A stretch of 64,000 nt of DNA. Origin: CBDCVD01 sp965224015 (GTDB lineage: Bacteria > Pseudomonadota > Alphaproteobacteria > Rhizobiales > CBDCVD01). A program made the translations under genes and the position numbers. This document shows positions 34,189-42,793 of the stretch, piece after piece. The first letter of the stretch is position 1; each line of letters begins with the position of its first letter. The notes beneath the pieces are model-generated. The model ran no database searches and had not been told where the DNA came from. It saw nothing but the letters and a program-made list of their open reading frames with translations. Location: assembly GCA_965224015.1 (NCBI GenBank), contig OZ245032.1, forward strand, positions 3,286,001-3,350,000. The letters run 5' to 3'.

Positions 34189-35766
34189 ATGTTTCGAACA
34201 CAACAACCACAAAAGAAAAGAAAGCCGATGAATCGCCGCGCGTTCATGAAGAACTCAGCCGCTGTCGGCGCCGCCGCTGCTGCGGTCTCACTGTCATCAC
34301 CTATGATATCCAGAGGTCTCGCGTCCACCCGTGATCCACAGGCCATTCTTGACGATATCAGTGTCAAGAAATACGTCCGCGAAGATTATCAAAAGCTCTA
34401 TAATATGAGTGGTGATCCACTCTGGGATCCTGCGAAAGATTGGATTCGTACGGTTGACTGGGAGGCTGTGCGAAAAGCTCAGTCAGGCAAGACAGTCCGT
34501 TTTGCCATCGGTGCCGCTGACCGTGAATCCGCTGCCGAAGGCTTGAAACCATTTGAGGAACTCTCTGGTATCAAAGTCGAACTGGTCCCCATTCCAGATG
34601 ACAGTCTTTATGATAAAGCCGTTGCCGAATTCATTTCGGGCAATGCCAGCTTTGACGCATTGCAGTTCTTCTCACCATGGCTTGGTGACTTTGCCGCTCC
34701 CGGGTTCCTTCATCAGCTGGACGATCTGGCGGCAAAATGGAGCCTGCCACTGGATGATTTCTATGACACCTATCGTCTGAACTACGGTTTCTTCAACGGT
34801 AAGATGTACGGCATTCCGTTCGATTGTGACATCCAGATGGTTCACCTGCGCAAGGGCTTTGTTGAGAAAGTGCTTGGCGGGCCAATCGACAAATCGAACT
34901 CTGTACCAACCTATGACGAACTCATCAGACTGTCTGCCGAGTTGAACAACGTCGCACCGGGTGTATCTGGTGTTGGCTTGATGGCAGCCCCAGGCTTCTG
35001 GTCAACTTACACCTGGGAACATGTCTCTGCACAGGCCGGCATGATGCTCTTCAATGAGAATTGGGAGCCGATCTTCAATGGAGATGCTGGCGTGAAAGGC
35101 CTTGAGATCATTCTTCAACTTGCCAAGAATGCGAACGAAGGTCATGCCGGTGCCGGATGGCCGGAAAACCGTGCTGCCTGGTTGGGTGGACAGGTTGCCA
35201 CAAACATCAGCTGGCAGGATTCAGGTACACAAGCCATGCGTCCCGACCAGTCGCAGATCGTTGACGACTTTGTCACAATCTATGAGCCACGCATTGCTGG
35301 TGGCCGTTTTGCGCCGCCAAACATCGCAGGGTCTACATCTGTGGTCGCTGCTTCTGCGCAGAACCCAGAGGGCGCCTTCCTGATGCTCGGCTTCCTGACA
35401 ACGTCTTCAATTATGGCGATGAACGAAGCCAACGCCAACGGCGTGGCACCTGGCTATCGCTCTGTTCTGGAGAACAAAAACCTTCAGGCTGTATCCCAAC
35501 CCGCAGAAGTCTGGGGCAAATCCCTTGACCATGCCTGGTGTGCGCCACGCCTTCCCGGTGCGTTTCCGATAGAGCAAGCCATTGGTAATGAAATCAACCG
35601 TGCCGTTGTTGGGCAGATTACCGCTAAACAAGCATTGGATAACGCTGCTGTTGCAGTCAGGAAGATCATGGGTGAAAACGGCTTCTATAAAGGAAGCGAT
35701 CCGGTCGATTATGCAGCAACTGCACCTGGCCTATACGTTGGTGAAGGCAAGGACCTGCCGTTTTAA
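34189..35766 (+). CDS. Tat-exported ABC sugar-binding protein (family 1)
   Basis: 525 residues, periplasmic. The N-terminus is a twin-arginine signal (NRRAFMKNSAAVGAAAAAVS), so the folded protein is exported by Tat. The mature part has the family-1 solute-binding layout, with GIKVELVPIPDDSLYDKAVAEFISGNASFDALQFFSPW early and aromatic binding-site residues throughout. It is related to polyol/sugar binding proteins. GGAGGAAA lies just before ATG 34189. It is the first gene of the plus-strand operon, but an A repeat, a B repeat and an IS now separate it from its permeases by 1.5 kb. Confidence 0.88.
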   Translation: MFRTQQPQKKRKPMNRRAFMKNSAAVGAAAAAVSLSSPMISRGLASTRDPQAILDDISVKKYVREDYQKLYNMSGDPLWDPAKDWIRTVDWEAVRKAQSGKTVRFAIGAADRESAAEGLKPFEELSGIKVELVPIPDDSLYDKAVAEFISGNASFDALQFFSPWLGDFAAPGFLHQLDDLAAKWSLPLDDFYDTYRLNYGFFNGKMYGIPFDCDIQMVHLRKGFVEKVLGGPIDKSNSVPTYDELIRLSAELNNVAPGVSGVGLMAAPGFWSTYTWEHVSAQAGMMLFNENWEPIFNGDAGVKGLEIILQLAKNANEGHAGAGWPENRAAWLGGQVATNISWQDSGTQAMRPDQSQIVDDFVTIYEPRIAGGRFAPPNIAGSTSVVAASAQNPEGAFLMLGFLTTSSIMAMNEANANGVAPGYRSVLENKNLQAVSQPAEVWGKSLDHAWCAPRLPGAFPIEQAIGNEINRAVVGQITAKQALDNAAVAVRKIMGENGFYKGSDPVDYAATAPGLYVGEGKDLPF

Positions 35767-35773
35767 GCGGTAA

Positions 35774-35874
35774 TACCAGCGGTATTGGCTTTATTTACCC
35801 GCCGTCTGGGGTGGGGCCCTGATAGCACACCTGATTGACGCCAATGCATGAGCCCTTGTCATGGGCCCTTGGTA
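35774..35874 (+). repeat. A element, full copy 8
   Basis: 101-bp forward copy starting seven bases after the stop codon of the binding-protein gene, TAA on both sides. More divergent in the middle (CACCTGATTGACGCCAATGC) than most copies. Confidence 0.85.
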
Positions 35875-36030
35875 TAATATGCTACCTTTCATGCTGGCCC
35901 TCGGGCCTGCATGAGGTGCAGGGCTAAGTCAGATTAGAGACTGATGAGCACTGCCAAAAATAAGGTTGCCTTCTTCGCAAGCGACCAAATCGGTGCTCGG
36001 GGGTGTTTCCTGCCCTTGGGCACCTGCAAT

Positions 36031-36144
36031 TTATGCCAGGGATCAAGCGAAACGCACAAAGCTGATCGCCCTCTAAATCTATAGCAGAATGCGAGAGAAA
36101 TACGGGAAAGCCCCATGATTCCCATTAAACGCATTTTGCTATAG
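36031..36144 (+). repeat. B element copy (first hairpin incomplete)
   Basis: Retains TATGCCAGGGATCAAGCGAA, ACAAAGCTGATCGCCCTCTA and the complete second hairpin with CGCATTTTGCTATAG at the end. The left arm of hairpin 1 is missing. It sits between the A copy and the IS. Confidence 0.75.
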
Positions 36145-36166
36145 TGTACGGCCTTGCTAACACGCT

Positions 36167-37135
36167 CTAGTTGTGTAACGTCAAGAGGTTGTCCCCATTT
36201 AATCCTAAAGCAGAGATAGGCGGTTTGGTCTTTATGGCGCTATGAGGTCGGTGCCAATTATACATATGGGTCCACTCTGGTAAATAGGCCTTACGCTGTT
36301 CTGATGTCTGGTACAAAGGCGCGTAAGCCCACTCATTAATCGCCGTCTTGATGAAGCGTTCCGCTTTGCCATTGGTTCTTGGGGTGTAGGGTTTGGTTCT
36401 GACATGCTTGATACCCAGTTCTTTACAGGCACTGGCGAAAGCCTTGGACTTGTAGCACGCGCCGTTGTCGGTCATAGCCCGCCGGATGGTGATCCCCAGC
36501 CTTTTATAATACGCAACAGCGCTTTGCAGAAAAGCCACCGCACTCTGCTTTTTTTCATCCGCGAAGATGTCCGTGCAGGCGATGCGTGAGTTATCATCGA
36601 CACACACATGCAAGTATTCCCAGCCATAGCCGCCTTTGCCAGAGCGTGTGTTGGATTGCCCGACGCGAGACCCAGTGACCCGGTGGCCAGGGCGGCCAAA
36701 CCGTCCCAGTTTCTTGATATCGAGATGGATCATATCCCCTGGATGGTCATGCACATAGCGCCGTTCCGGCACCTTTGGTTCCAGGTCTTTAAGGCGCGAG
36801 AGCCTGGCCCGTTTCAAGACACGGCTGACGGTTGCCGCAGAAACATCAAGCTTTAGGGCGATATGTTGTCCGCACAGCCGCTGGCGGCGTAGGCTTATGA
36901 TGGCCCTTGCCAGCGGCTGTGGGATGGCTCGTGGACTATGCTGGGGGCGCGACGAACGATCTATCATGCCTGCTTGTCCGAACTGTTCATATCGCTTGAC
37001 CCATTTGGTCACCGTTTTAGCGCAGACGCCATAGGCGCGGCTGGCTTGTGCTTTTGTCAAGCGCCCGTTTAAGACGTCGCGGGCCATTTCTACTCGACGT
37101 GAGGGTGCTAATCTGGCATTTTTGTGGATGTTCAT
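36167..37135 (-). CDS. IS481-family transposase
   Basis: About 322 residues. N-terminal winged HTH (MARDVLNGRLTKAQASRAYGVCAKTVTKWVKRYEQ) and a second HTH (CGQHIALKLDVSAATVSRVLKR), then an rve/DDE integrase core: first Asp in HLDIKKLGRF, second in MTDNGACYKS, Glu in NGKAERFIKT. The catalytic triad is complete, so the enzyme is probably active. ATG 37135 follows GGAGAG; the frame is open 22 codons further up. The stop codon (TAG, 36169-36167) lies in the target duplication rather than inside the element. Confidence 0.95.
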   Translation of the reverse strand: MNIHKNARLAPSRRVEMARDVLNGRLTKAQASRAYGVCAKTVTKWVKRYEQFGQAGMIDRSSRPQHSPRAIPQPLARAIISLRRQRLCGQHIALKLDVSAATVSRVLKRARLSRLKDLEPKVPERRYVHDHPGDMIHLDIKKLGRFGRPGHRVTGSRVGQSNTRSGKGGYGWEYLHVCVDDNSRIACTDIFADEKKQSAVAFLQSAVAYYKRLGITIRRAMTDNGACYKSKAFASACKELGIKHVRTKPYTPRTNGKAERFIKTAINEWAYAPLYQTSEQRKAYLPEWTHMYNWHRPHSAIKTKPPISALGLNGDNLLTLHN

Positions 37136-37218
37136 TCGGTCTCTCCATGGATGTTTGAAGTGTGATACCTCCAATCTCCATAGCAGGGATCGAATGGACA
37201 ACCTATTGAAAGTTCACA
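36172..37218 (-). mobile_element. Complete IS481-family insertion sequence with 6-bp target duplication
   Basis: 1047-bp element. Left end TGTGTAACGTCAAGAGGTTG and right end (reverse complement) TGTGAACTTTCAATAGGTTG, both running on into TCC, form imperfect terminal inverted repeats of about 23 bp. TCTAGT is duplicated on both sides (36166-36171 and 37219-37224). It lies between the binding-protein gene and the permease genes of the sugar operon, in reverse orientation to them. Confidence 0.92.
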
Positions 37219-37274
37219 TCTAGTCCAAGAGCCCTTGTCCAGGACCCCTGGTATTAGTAGCAACGGAACCAAAC

Positions 37275-38195
37275 ATGAATTCAGCAGCGCAGCCCGCAAT
37301 CGGGCTAACAACAGGAAAATTTAAAAGACGTAATAAGCGACTGAAAAAATGGTTCCCCTATCTGCTTGTCGCTCCAGCCGTTCTTTATCTGATGATGATC
37401 ACGCTCTATCCGGGCGTCTATGCAATTATTCAGAGTTTTCACGCTGTTAAATTCGGCCCCTGGAACTATGTGGGATTGCAGAACTATTCCGAGCTTTTCG
37501 GTGACTACCAATTCTGGGGTGCTCTTGCCAATACGTTCATCATTGGTGCGATCTCACTGACCCTGCAATGTATCATCGCTCTGGCATTGGCTTATTTCGC
37601 TTACCGTGACCCTTGGGTCAAAGGATGGCGCATTATTTTCCTGGTGCCGATGCTTTTCATGCCATCAGCGGTGGCATTCATTTACAAACTGGCATTTCAG
37701 GACGCCCGTGTTGTCTCTGACATATTGATATCTCTTGCGCTGATCGATAGTAATCTGGCCATTCAGTCATCGGTTTGGATGAGCCGAACTCTTCTGATTA
37801 TTGCCGATGTCTGGCAGTGGACCCCGTTCCTGTTCATCATTTTTGTAGCAGGCCTGCAGGGCCAGGATGAGGAAGTCGAGGAGGCCGCAAGGCTGGATGG
37901 CGCCACTTGGCCCAAAATCTTTTGGAACATTTCCCTTCCAATGATGAAGCCCATCATTGTGGTTGCCCTTGTGCTCAGAGCCATTGATATCACGACGATG
38001 TTCGCCAATGTGTTCATCGTAACAAAAGGCGGGCCTGCCTTTGGTACTGAAACAATCAGCTATTTCATTTACCGAACCGGCTTCAAGTTTTTCAATTTTG
38101 GTTATGCGTCTGCAGCTTCAGTCATCATGCTCATCCTAACGATCGTGATTGCTCAGATCGTGGTTAAGCGGGCATTCGTATCTTCAAGGGCTTGA
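37275..38195 (+). CDS. ABC sugar transporter permease, MalF/UgpA type
   Basis: 306 residues with six predicted helices; the first follows the basic start KRRNKRLKKWFPY. The cytoplasmic EAA loop (EEVEEAARLDGATWPKIFWNISLPMMKPII) is canonical. It works with the downstream MalG-type permease as the membrane channel. It is preceded by the IS and A fragment, so its transcription may depend on read-through from the binding-protein gene or on a promoter within the IS. The stop nearly abuts the start of the next permease. Confidence 0.93.
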   Translation: MNSAAQPAIGLTTGKFKRRNKRLKKWFPYLLVAPAVLYLMMITLYPGVYAIIQSFHAVKFGPWNYVGLQNYSELFGDYQFWGALANTFIIGAISLTLQCIIALALAYFAYRDPWVKGWRIIFLVPMLFMPSAVAFIYKLAFQDARVVSDILISLALIDSNLAIQSSVWMSRTLLIIADVWQWTPFLFIIFVAGLQGQDEEVEEAARLDGATWPKIFWNISLPMMKPIIVVALVLRAIDITTMFANVFIVTKGGPAFGTETISYFIYRTGFKFFNFGYASAASVIMLILTIVIAQIVVKRAFVSSRA

Positions 38196-38197
38196 TC

Positions 38198-39040
38198 ATG
38201 GCATCTATTCGCAGATCAAAGGGTGAAAGTCTTCTCATACGATATCTGATCTTGGGGTCATGGGCGCTCTTTTGTCTTATGCCGGTTTTGTGGTTTCTCA
38301 CAATCGGTCTGCGTCCAAGAGTAGAGATTATCACGCCAACGCCGATTTACTGGCCGACATTTTCGCTGGAAGCATGGAACATGATCTGGCGCGACTGGCC
38401 GATGGCACAGTATCTCATGAATTCTGTTGCTGCGATTTTCGGCTCCGTTGTGATCGATTTGGTCCTTGCGATCCCTGCCGCCTACTCGCTTGCCCGATAT
38501 GACTATAAAGGCCGGGACGATATCGGATTTTATATCCTTTCAACACGCATGATGGCGCCTGCAATCGTTGCGATCCCGATCTTTTTCCTGTTTCGAAATC
38601 TGGGGCTGCTGGATTCTGTCTGGGGGTTGATGCTCATCTATGCGGCGATCAATCTGTCCATCGTGACATGGATTATCCGCTCTTACATGGTTGATATTCC
38701 TCAAGAGCTTGAAGACGCTGCTCGCACCGATGGTGCAGGTGATCTGCGTATCCTCTGGGAGATCATCGTTCCCGCGATCTTACCCGGTATCATCACCGCG
38801 GCTGTGATCGCCATGATTTTCGCCATTAATGAGTTCCTCTTTACTCTCCTGATCGCATCAACGCCAAACGCTTACACGATGTCTGTGGCACTCGCCAATT
38901 TCACAGGTGGCTCAGATGGCGTGATCTACAACGCGATCGCTCTGGTCTCCTTTCTGGCCTTCCTGCCCGTCTTCATCGTAGTGCTCCTCATACAAAATCA
39001 CCTATCCCGTGGCCTGACCATGGGTGCGGTAAAAGGATAA
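38198..39040 (+). CDS. ABC sugar transporter permease, MalG/UgpE type
   Basis: 280 residues, six helices, EAA loop VDIPQELEDAARTDGAGDLRILWEIIVPAILPGI. Start chosen at ATG 38198 because CAAGGG lies 8 bases upstream. Three bases separate its stop from the ATPase start. Second half of the membrane channel of the sugar importer. Confidence 0.93.
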   Translation: MASIRRSKGESLLIRYLILGSWALFCLMPVLWFLTIGLRPRVEIITPTPIYWPTFSLEAWNMIWRDWPMAQYLMNSVAAIFGSVVIDLVLAIPAAYSLARYDYKGRDDIGFYILSTRMMAPAIVAIPIFFLFRNLGLLDSVWGLMLIYAAINLSIVTWIIRSYMVDIPQELEDAARTDGAGDLRILWEIIVPAILPGIITAAVIAMIFAINEFLFTLLIASTPNAYTMSVALANFTGGSDGVIYNAIALVSFLAFLPVFIVVLLIQNHLSRGLTMGAVKG

Positions 39041-39043
39041 CAA

Positions 39044-40099
39044 ATGGCCCGCATTCAACTCAACAACATCCAGAAGCGATGGGGTGATGTCTATGGCGTG
39101 CGCGACGTCAATATAGACATTGCAGACGAGGAGTTTCTGGTTCTGCTGGGTCCATCGGGATGCGGCAAAACTACGACAATGCGCATGATCGCGGGGCTCG
39201 AACATCCGTCCGAGGGTGAAGTCGTTATGGATGGGGAGATTATGAATGATGTCGATGCGCGTGATCGCGACGTTGCAATGGTTTTCCAGGGTTATGCGCT
39301 CTATCCCAATATGAGCATATATGAGAACATTCGCTTCCCTCTTCGCATGCGCAACGTCCCGAAAGAAGAACAGGATGCGCGCATTCGTAAAGCAGCCGAC
39401 ATGGTGGAAATGGGCGAGTATCTGGATCGCAAGCCCGGCGCTCTTTCAGGTGGTCAACGGCAACGAGCAGCACTTGCTCGTGCAGTCGTGCGTTCCCCCC
39501 AAGTTTTCCTGATGGATGAGCCACTTTCAAATCTTGATGCGAAATTGCGCCAGGCCATGCGGATCCAGATCAAGCAGCTGCAACGGCAGTTGAAAATCAC
39601 CTCGGTCTACGTGACCCATGATCAAATTGAAGCCATGACGCTTGCTGATCGTATTGTTGTCATGGATCGCGGTTCCGTCCAACAAATTGGAACGCCCGAT
39701 GAAATCTACTCTGATCCTGCCAACACATTCGTAGCCGGTTTCATCGGTGCACCACCGATGAACATCATCGATGGCGAGATAAAGAATGGCACGTTCACCG
39801 CAAACGGTGTGAAAGTTACTGGGGTGAGGATTGATCGGTGTGGACCTTGCAAATTGGGGATCCGACCAGAAGATTGCGCTGTTTCAAAAACAGAATCGGC
39901 AGCCCATCTGGAAGGCGAAGTCTATGGTGTCGAGCCGACTGGTGACATGACATATCTGACCGTTAAACTTGGCGGTCTTGATTTTGAAGTCAAAGCTGAC
40001 CGTACATACCGAGCGGAACTGGGTTCACCCGTCAGGGTCTCTTTTGATACAGAACATCTCTATTTTTTCAGCGCTGATACGGGCGAACGTTTGAGGTAG
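39044..40099 (+). CDS. ABC sugar transporter ATPase, MalK/UgpC type
   Basis: 351 residues. Walker A GPSGCGKTT, Q-loop MVFQGYALYPNMSIYENI, signature LSGGQRQRAALARA, Walker B VFLMDEPLSNLDAKLR, H-loop VTHDQIEAM. The C-terminal TOBE/MalK-like regulatory domain contains GIRPEDC. It follows an AAAGGATAACAA leader. It energises import of the unknown sugar or polyol. Confidence 0.94.
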   Translation: MARIQLNNIQKRWGDVYGVRDVNIDIADEEFLVLLGPSGCGKTTTMRMIAGLEHPSEGEVVMDGEIMNDVDARDRDVAMVFQGYALYPNMSIYENIRFPLRMRNVPKEEQDARIRKAADMVEMGEYLDRKPGALSGGQRQRAALARAVVRSPQVFLMDEPLSNLDAKLRQAMRIQIKQLQRQLKITSVYVTHDQIEAMTLADRIVVMDRGSVQQIGTPDEIYSDPANTFVAGFIGAPPMNIIDGEIKNGTFTANGVKVTGVRIDRCGPCKLGIRPEDCAVSKTESAAHLEGEVYGVEPTGDMTYLTVKLGGLDFEVKADRTYRAELGSPVRVSFDTEHLYFFSADTGERLR

Positions 40100-40103
40100 A
40101 TAT

Positions 40104-41069
40104 ATGACTTTCGACTACACATCCATTGGCTTTTACACATTTGATTGTCTTGGTCGTCCGGTCAATGACATACCGCCGGGAGGGGACACATATTTCATTG
40201 ATGAATTGACCCTTGCGGTATCTGGTGCAGCAGGCTCGGCATCAATCGTTGCTGCCAAACACGGTCTGTCCGTTCAAGCGGTTGGCGGTGTGGGCAATGA
40301 CGACATGGGTGATTGGGTGCTTCACAAACTCAAGAGCTTTGATGTTGATGTTGAGAACATGGAGCGTTGTCCGGACTTCACCACATCATCATCCATCGTC
40401 ACGACCCGTCCCGATGGCGCACGTCCTGCCCTTCATAAAAAAGGAGCAACCGGCGGTTTTTATATCACCGACGAACAGGTCGATCGCGTCCTCGATACAA
40501 AAATCCTGCATGTTGGCGGTGTCGGTTTGATGGATGCCATGGACAAAGGCCGAACTGCTGAGATAATGAAAGCAGCCAAAGACAAAGGCTGCACCACAAC
40601 GCTGGATGTTTTCGCCTCGACCAAAGATGATCTGGCTTTAATAAAACCTTTATTGCCGCATACAGATTACTTTATGCCGTCTGAGGAAGAGGCCATGGCT
40701 TTGTCGGGATTGACTGATTTTAACGAGATTGCTGATGACCTGATAAGTCAGGGTGCCGGCTGCGTTATCCTCACCCTTGGGGAGCATGGCGCCATGTTTC
40801 GACACCATTCAGGTGTACGGTTCGATATCCCCGCATACGATATTGATGTCATATGCACATGCGGCTGTGGTGATTGCTTCAATGCAGGATTTGCAACGGG
40901 GTTGCATCTGGATATGTCCCCAGAAGATTGCGTCAGACTGGCCCAGGCTTCATCGGCGCAAAATGCAATGGGATTGGGTTCGCAAGCCGTTGTTAAAGAC
41001 CTGGAAAGGACGTTAGAATTCATGAAGAGCACGAGAACAAAGTCGATACCGCAAACCGGTACTTTGTAA
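40104..41069 (+). CDS. PfkB/ribokinase-family carbohydrate kinase
   Basis: 321 residues. The first PfkB signature region is AGSASIVAAKHGLSVQAVGGVGNDDMGDWVLHKL. The second, catalytic one is CTCGCGDCFNAGFATGL, with the anion-hole GxGD where Ala is replaced by Cys; the base is Asp in GCGD. It phosphorylates a sugar or sugar acid after import. As the only kinase in the island it probably makes the phosphosugar that SorC senses. It lies four bases after the ATPase gene, with GAGG upstream. The exact substrate (fructose, 2-keto-sugar, other) is not predictable. Confidence 0.92.
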   Translation: MTFDYTSIGFYTFDCLGRPVNDIPPGGDTYFIDELTLAVSGAAGSASIVAAKHGLSVQAVGGVGNDDMGDWVLHKLKSFDVDVENMERCPDFTTSSSIVTTRPDGARPALHKKGATGGFYITDEQVDRVLDTKILHVGGVGLMDAMDKGRTAEIMKAAKDKGCTTTLDVFASTKDDLALIKPLLPHTDYFMPSEEEAMALSGLTDFNEIADDLISQGAGCVILTLGEHGAMFRHHSGVRFDIPAYDIDVICTCGCGDCFNAGFATGLHLDMSPEDCVRLAQASSAQNAMGLGSQAVVKDLERTLEFMKSTRTKSIPQTGTL

Positions 41070-41137
41070 TAAGCCGTCACAACTATCTGTAATCAAATGG
41101 TTTGTGCTATGCTCAGGTAAAAGAGAGGGAGCTGAAA

Positions 41138-41893
41138 ATGGCCTATCACACAACAGTTGGTTCCCAAATCTTTGATATCGCGACACTTGCGATCAAGGAT
41201 TCTTTGCGAGGATTTAGACACATTTCCTTGTATGTCAGGTCTGTGTGGGTACGAGCAATTGTCTACTTCCCATCCTTTCTAAAGAAGCCGTCAAAGTCTC
41301 TCGTCAGACGTGTTGATCATTTAGCTGAACATGTCGAGCGGACGACCGCCAATGTCGTTCATCAATATCTTGACCCGGATATTACCCGGGATTCGGAGAT
41401 GGCCACTTTCTCCAAAATCATAATTAAGGATGATGCACCACGACTGTTTGCAAAAACGACATACGACAATCTGAAACTTGCAAATACGTATCTAGGCCCA
41501 CGCGTAGCACCGAGTGAGGCCTTTTTCATCAGTGAAATGTTGTCCGCCTGTGCATTCCGCAAGGCCAGGATAAGGGTTGATGCTGTTGGTGAAGAATCGA
41601 CAAATGCCGCTTTGGTGCTGGTCCAATTGCTAAATCAAGGGGTTTTGCGCACCAGCAGAAGTGTCAATGCCTATCGCTCTAGCCGCAAGGATATCCGCAA
41701 ATTTGCCGAGGTCACCTGTTTTGCTCACATGCTTTGGTTGCTTATCGCAAGAGACTATGAACCGGAAAGGGAACATCATCTCCTGCACGCCTGCTGTGAC
41801 CTGTCATTGGTCATTCATGAACAAATTAATGAGGCTGGTGGTGACATCGACAAGCTTGCAAAATTGCTAAGCATTCATGCGAGAATGGTGTGA
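41138..41893 (+). CDS. Conserved-looking protein of unknown function
   Basis: 251 residues, not recognised. Soluble, helix-rich, basic at first (FLKKPSKSLVRRVDHLAEHVERT), then alternating charged helices, ending in ACCDLSLVIHEQINEAGGDIDKLAKLLSIHARM. No membrane segment, signal peptide or catalytic motif is evident. It starts at ATG 41138 behind GAGGGAG, 68 bases after the kinase, in the same direction. Its stop overlaps the next start (TGATG), so the two products are made together and may form a complex. Composition resembles the rest of the island. Confidence 0.7.
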   Translation: MAYHTTVGSQIFDIATLAIKDSLRGFRHISLYVRSVWVRAIVYFPSFLKKPSKSLVRRVDHLAEHVERTTANVVHQYLDPDITRDSEMATFSKIIIKDDAPRLFAKTTYDNLKLANTYLGPRVAPSEAFFISEMLSACAFRKARIRVDAVGEESTNAALVLVQLLNQGVLRTSRSVNAYRSSRKDIRKFAEVTCFAHMLWLLIARDYEPEREHHLLHACCDLSLVIHEQINEAGGDIDKLAKLLSIHARMV

Positions 41894-42531
41894 TGAATCC
41901 AGCCCGGCAAATCAAACCTTCTGACCTCTCGATACCAACCGATCAAGCCTATCGAAAATCTTTACAAAGGTTGAGATGGTTCCGATCCACATTTGCGGAA
42001 CAAATCGAGGCGATTGAAACTAGAACAGATATCAAATTCGACCTTAACTCGGAGATCCTGACCGCGTGTTTTGTTGATTGGATTCGGGCATTTGAGGCCA
42101 TGAAGCCCACCCATCCAGAGCAACGCCCGGCCTTTGTCGGATTTGCAGCCGGTTTAATGCTGAAACAGTTGGTTATCAAAAAGCCGCTGACAGTCGTTGC
42201 CATGCCAAAATCGACTGATGAGACACGACCTGAGTATTTTTGGCCTGAAGGGTTTGTCTACGTTGCTTATTGCTTGAATGTTCGACAGGCGGTCATGGCC
42301 AATGATTTTGGTATAAAGATTGAAGCAAACGATGCCCTTGATGAACTTCGCACGTGGTGGTCATTTAAGGAAAATGTGCATGAAATCCCAAATTATGCGA
42401 TCTCTTTCCTGGACCTGTTTGCGGGTGAAACACCCAGTTGGACCGGTTCTGGTCTGTTCAATGGATTGGAGCGGGCTGATCAGCTTGAGCAGCTGATTGC
42501 AGGGCATCTACCTGCAAAGTCACCCACATGA
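41893..42531 (+). CDS. Protein of unknown function, coupled to the gene before it
   Basis: 212 residues, not recognised. Begins MNPARQIKPSDLSIPTDQAYRK. The middle has FVDWIRAFEAMKPTHPEQRPAFVGFAAGLMLKQLVI, a helical hairpin with some hydrophobicity but no clear membrane span. The end contains ISFLDLFAGETPSWTGSGLFNG and an acidic helix. It resembles no enzyme I know. ATG overlaps the upstream stop by one base. It is the last gene of the island's plus-strand operon; an A element starts nine bases after its stop. Confidence 0.65.
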   Translation: MNPARQIKPSDLSIPTDQAYRKSLQRLRWFRSTFAEQIEAIETRTDIKFDLNSEILTACFVDWIRAFEAMKPTHPEQRPAFVGFAAGLMLKQLVIKKPLTVVAMPKSTDETRPEYFWPEGFVYVAYCLNVRQAVMANDFGIKIEANDALDELRTWWSFKENVHEIPNYAISFLDLFAGETPSWTGSGLFNGLERADQLEQLIAGHLPAKSPT

Positions 42532-42539
42532 AAAAATTA

Positions 42540-42640
42540 TACCAGCGGCATGGGCTTTATAGACACGCCGTCTGGTGTACGGTCTTGATAACATACCTCT
42601 TTGACGCTAATGCATGAGCCCTTGTCAAAGACCCTTGATA
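42540..42640 (+). repeat. A element, full copy 9
   Basis: 101-bp forward copy, ends TACCAGCGGCA ... CCCTTGATA (both tips slightly changed), TTA on both sides. It marks the right edge of the lower-GC island. Confidence 0.85.
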
Positions 42641-42652
42641 TTATAGCCAGGC

Positions 42653-42680
42653 CGCCTGAAAATGATTTCATTTTCAGGCG
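42653..42680. terminator. Perfect 13-bp hairpin after the sugar operon
   Basis: CGCCTGAAAATGA / TCATTTTCAGGCG with a 2-base loop, perfectly self-complementary. No U-tract follows in either direction, so it is a hairpin rather than a proven intrinsic terminator. Located 120 bases after the last gene of the island. Confidence 0.5.
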
Positions 42681-42702
42681 AAAAGCCGAGCGATAATAAA
42701 AG

Positions 42703-42748
42703 CTTATAGCTAAATGAGTTTATCAGAATAAAGTCATTTAGCTATAAG
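42703..42748. repeat. 15-bp perfect inverted repeat
   Basis: CTTATAGCTAAATGA and TCATTTAGCTATAAG separated by 16 bases. AT-rich, close to the preceding hairpin. It may be a further small repeat element or a regulatory palindrome in the 3' region of the island. Confidence 0.6.
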
Positions 42749-42793
42749 GCCCATCTTGTCGCAAAATCGCCCAAGTACCTTTTGGCAGAATGG

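Larger units (their letters stand above)
36145..37254 (+). repeat. A-like element remnant disrupted by an IS
   Basis: TGTACGGCCTTGCTAACACGC before the IS and CCAAGAGCCCTTGTCCAGGACCCCTGGTA after it together match the right two-thirds of an A element, with an internal deletion. The left end is missing. It shows that the IS arrived after the repeat. Confidence 0.6.
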
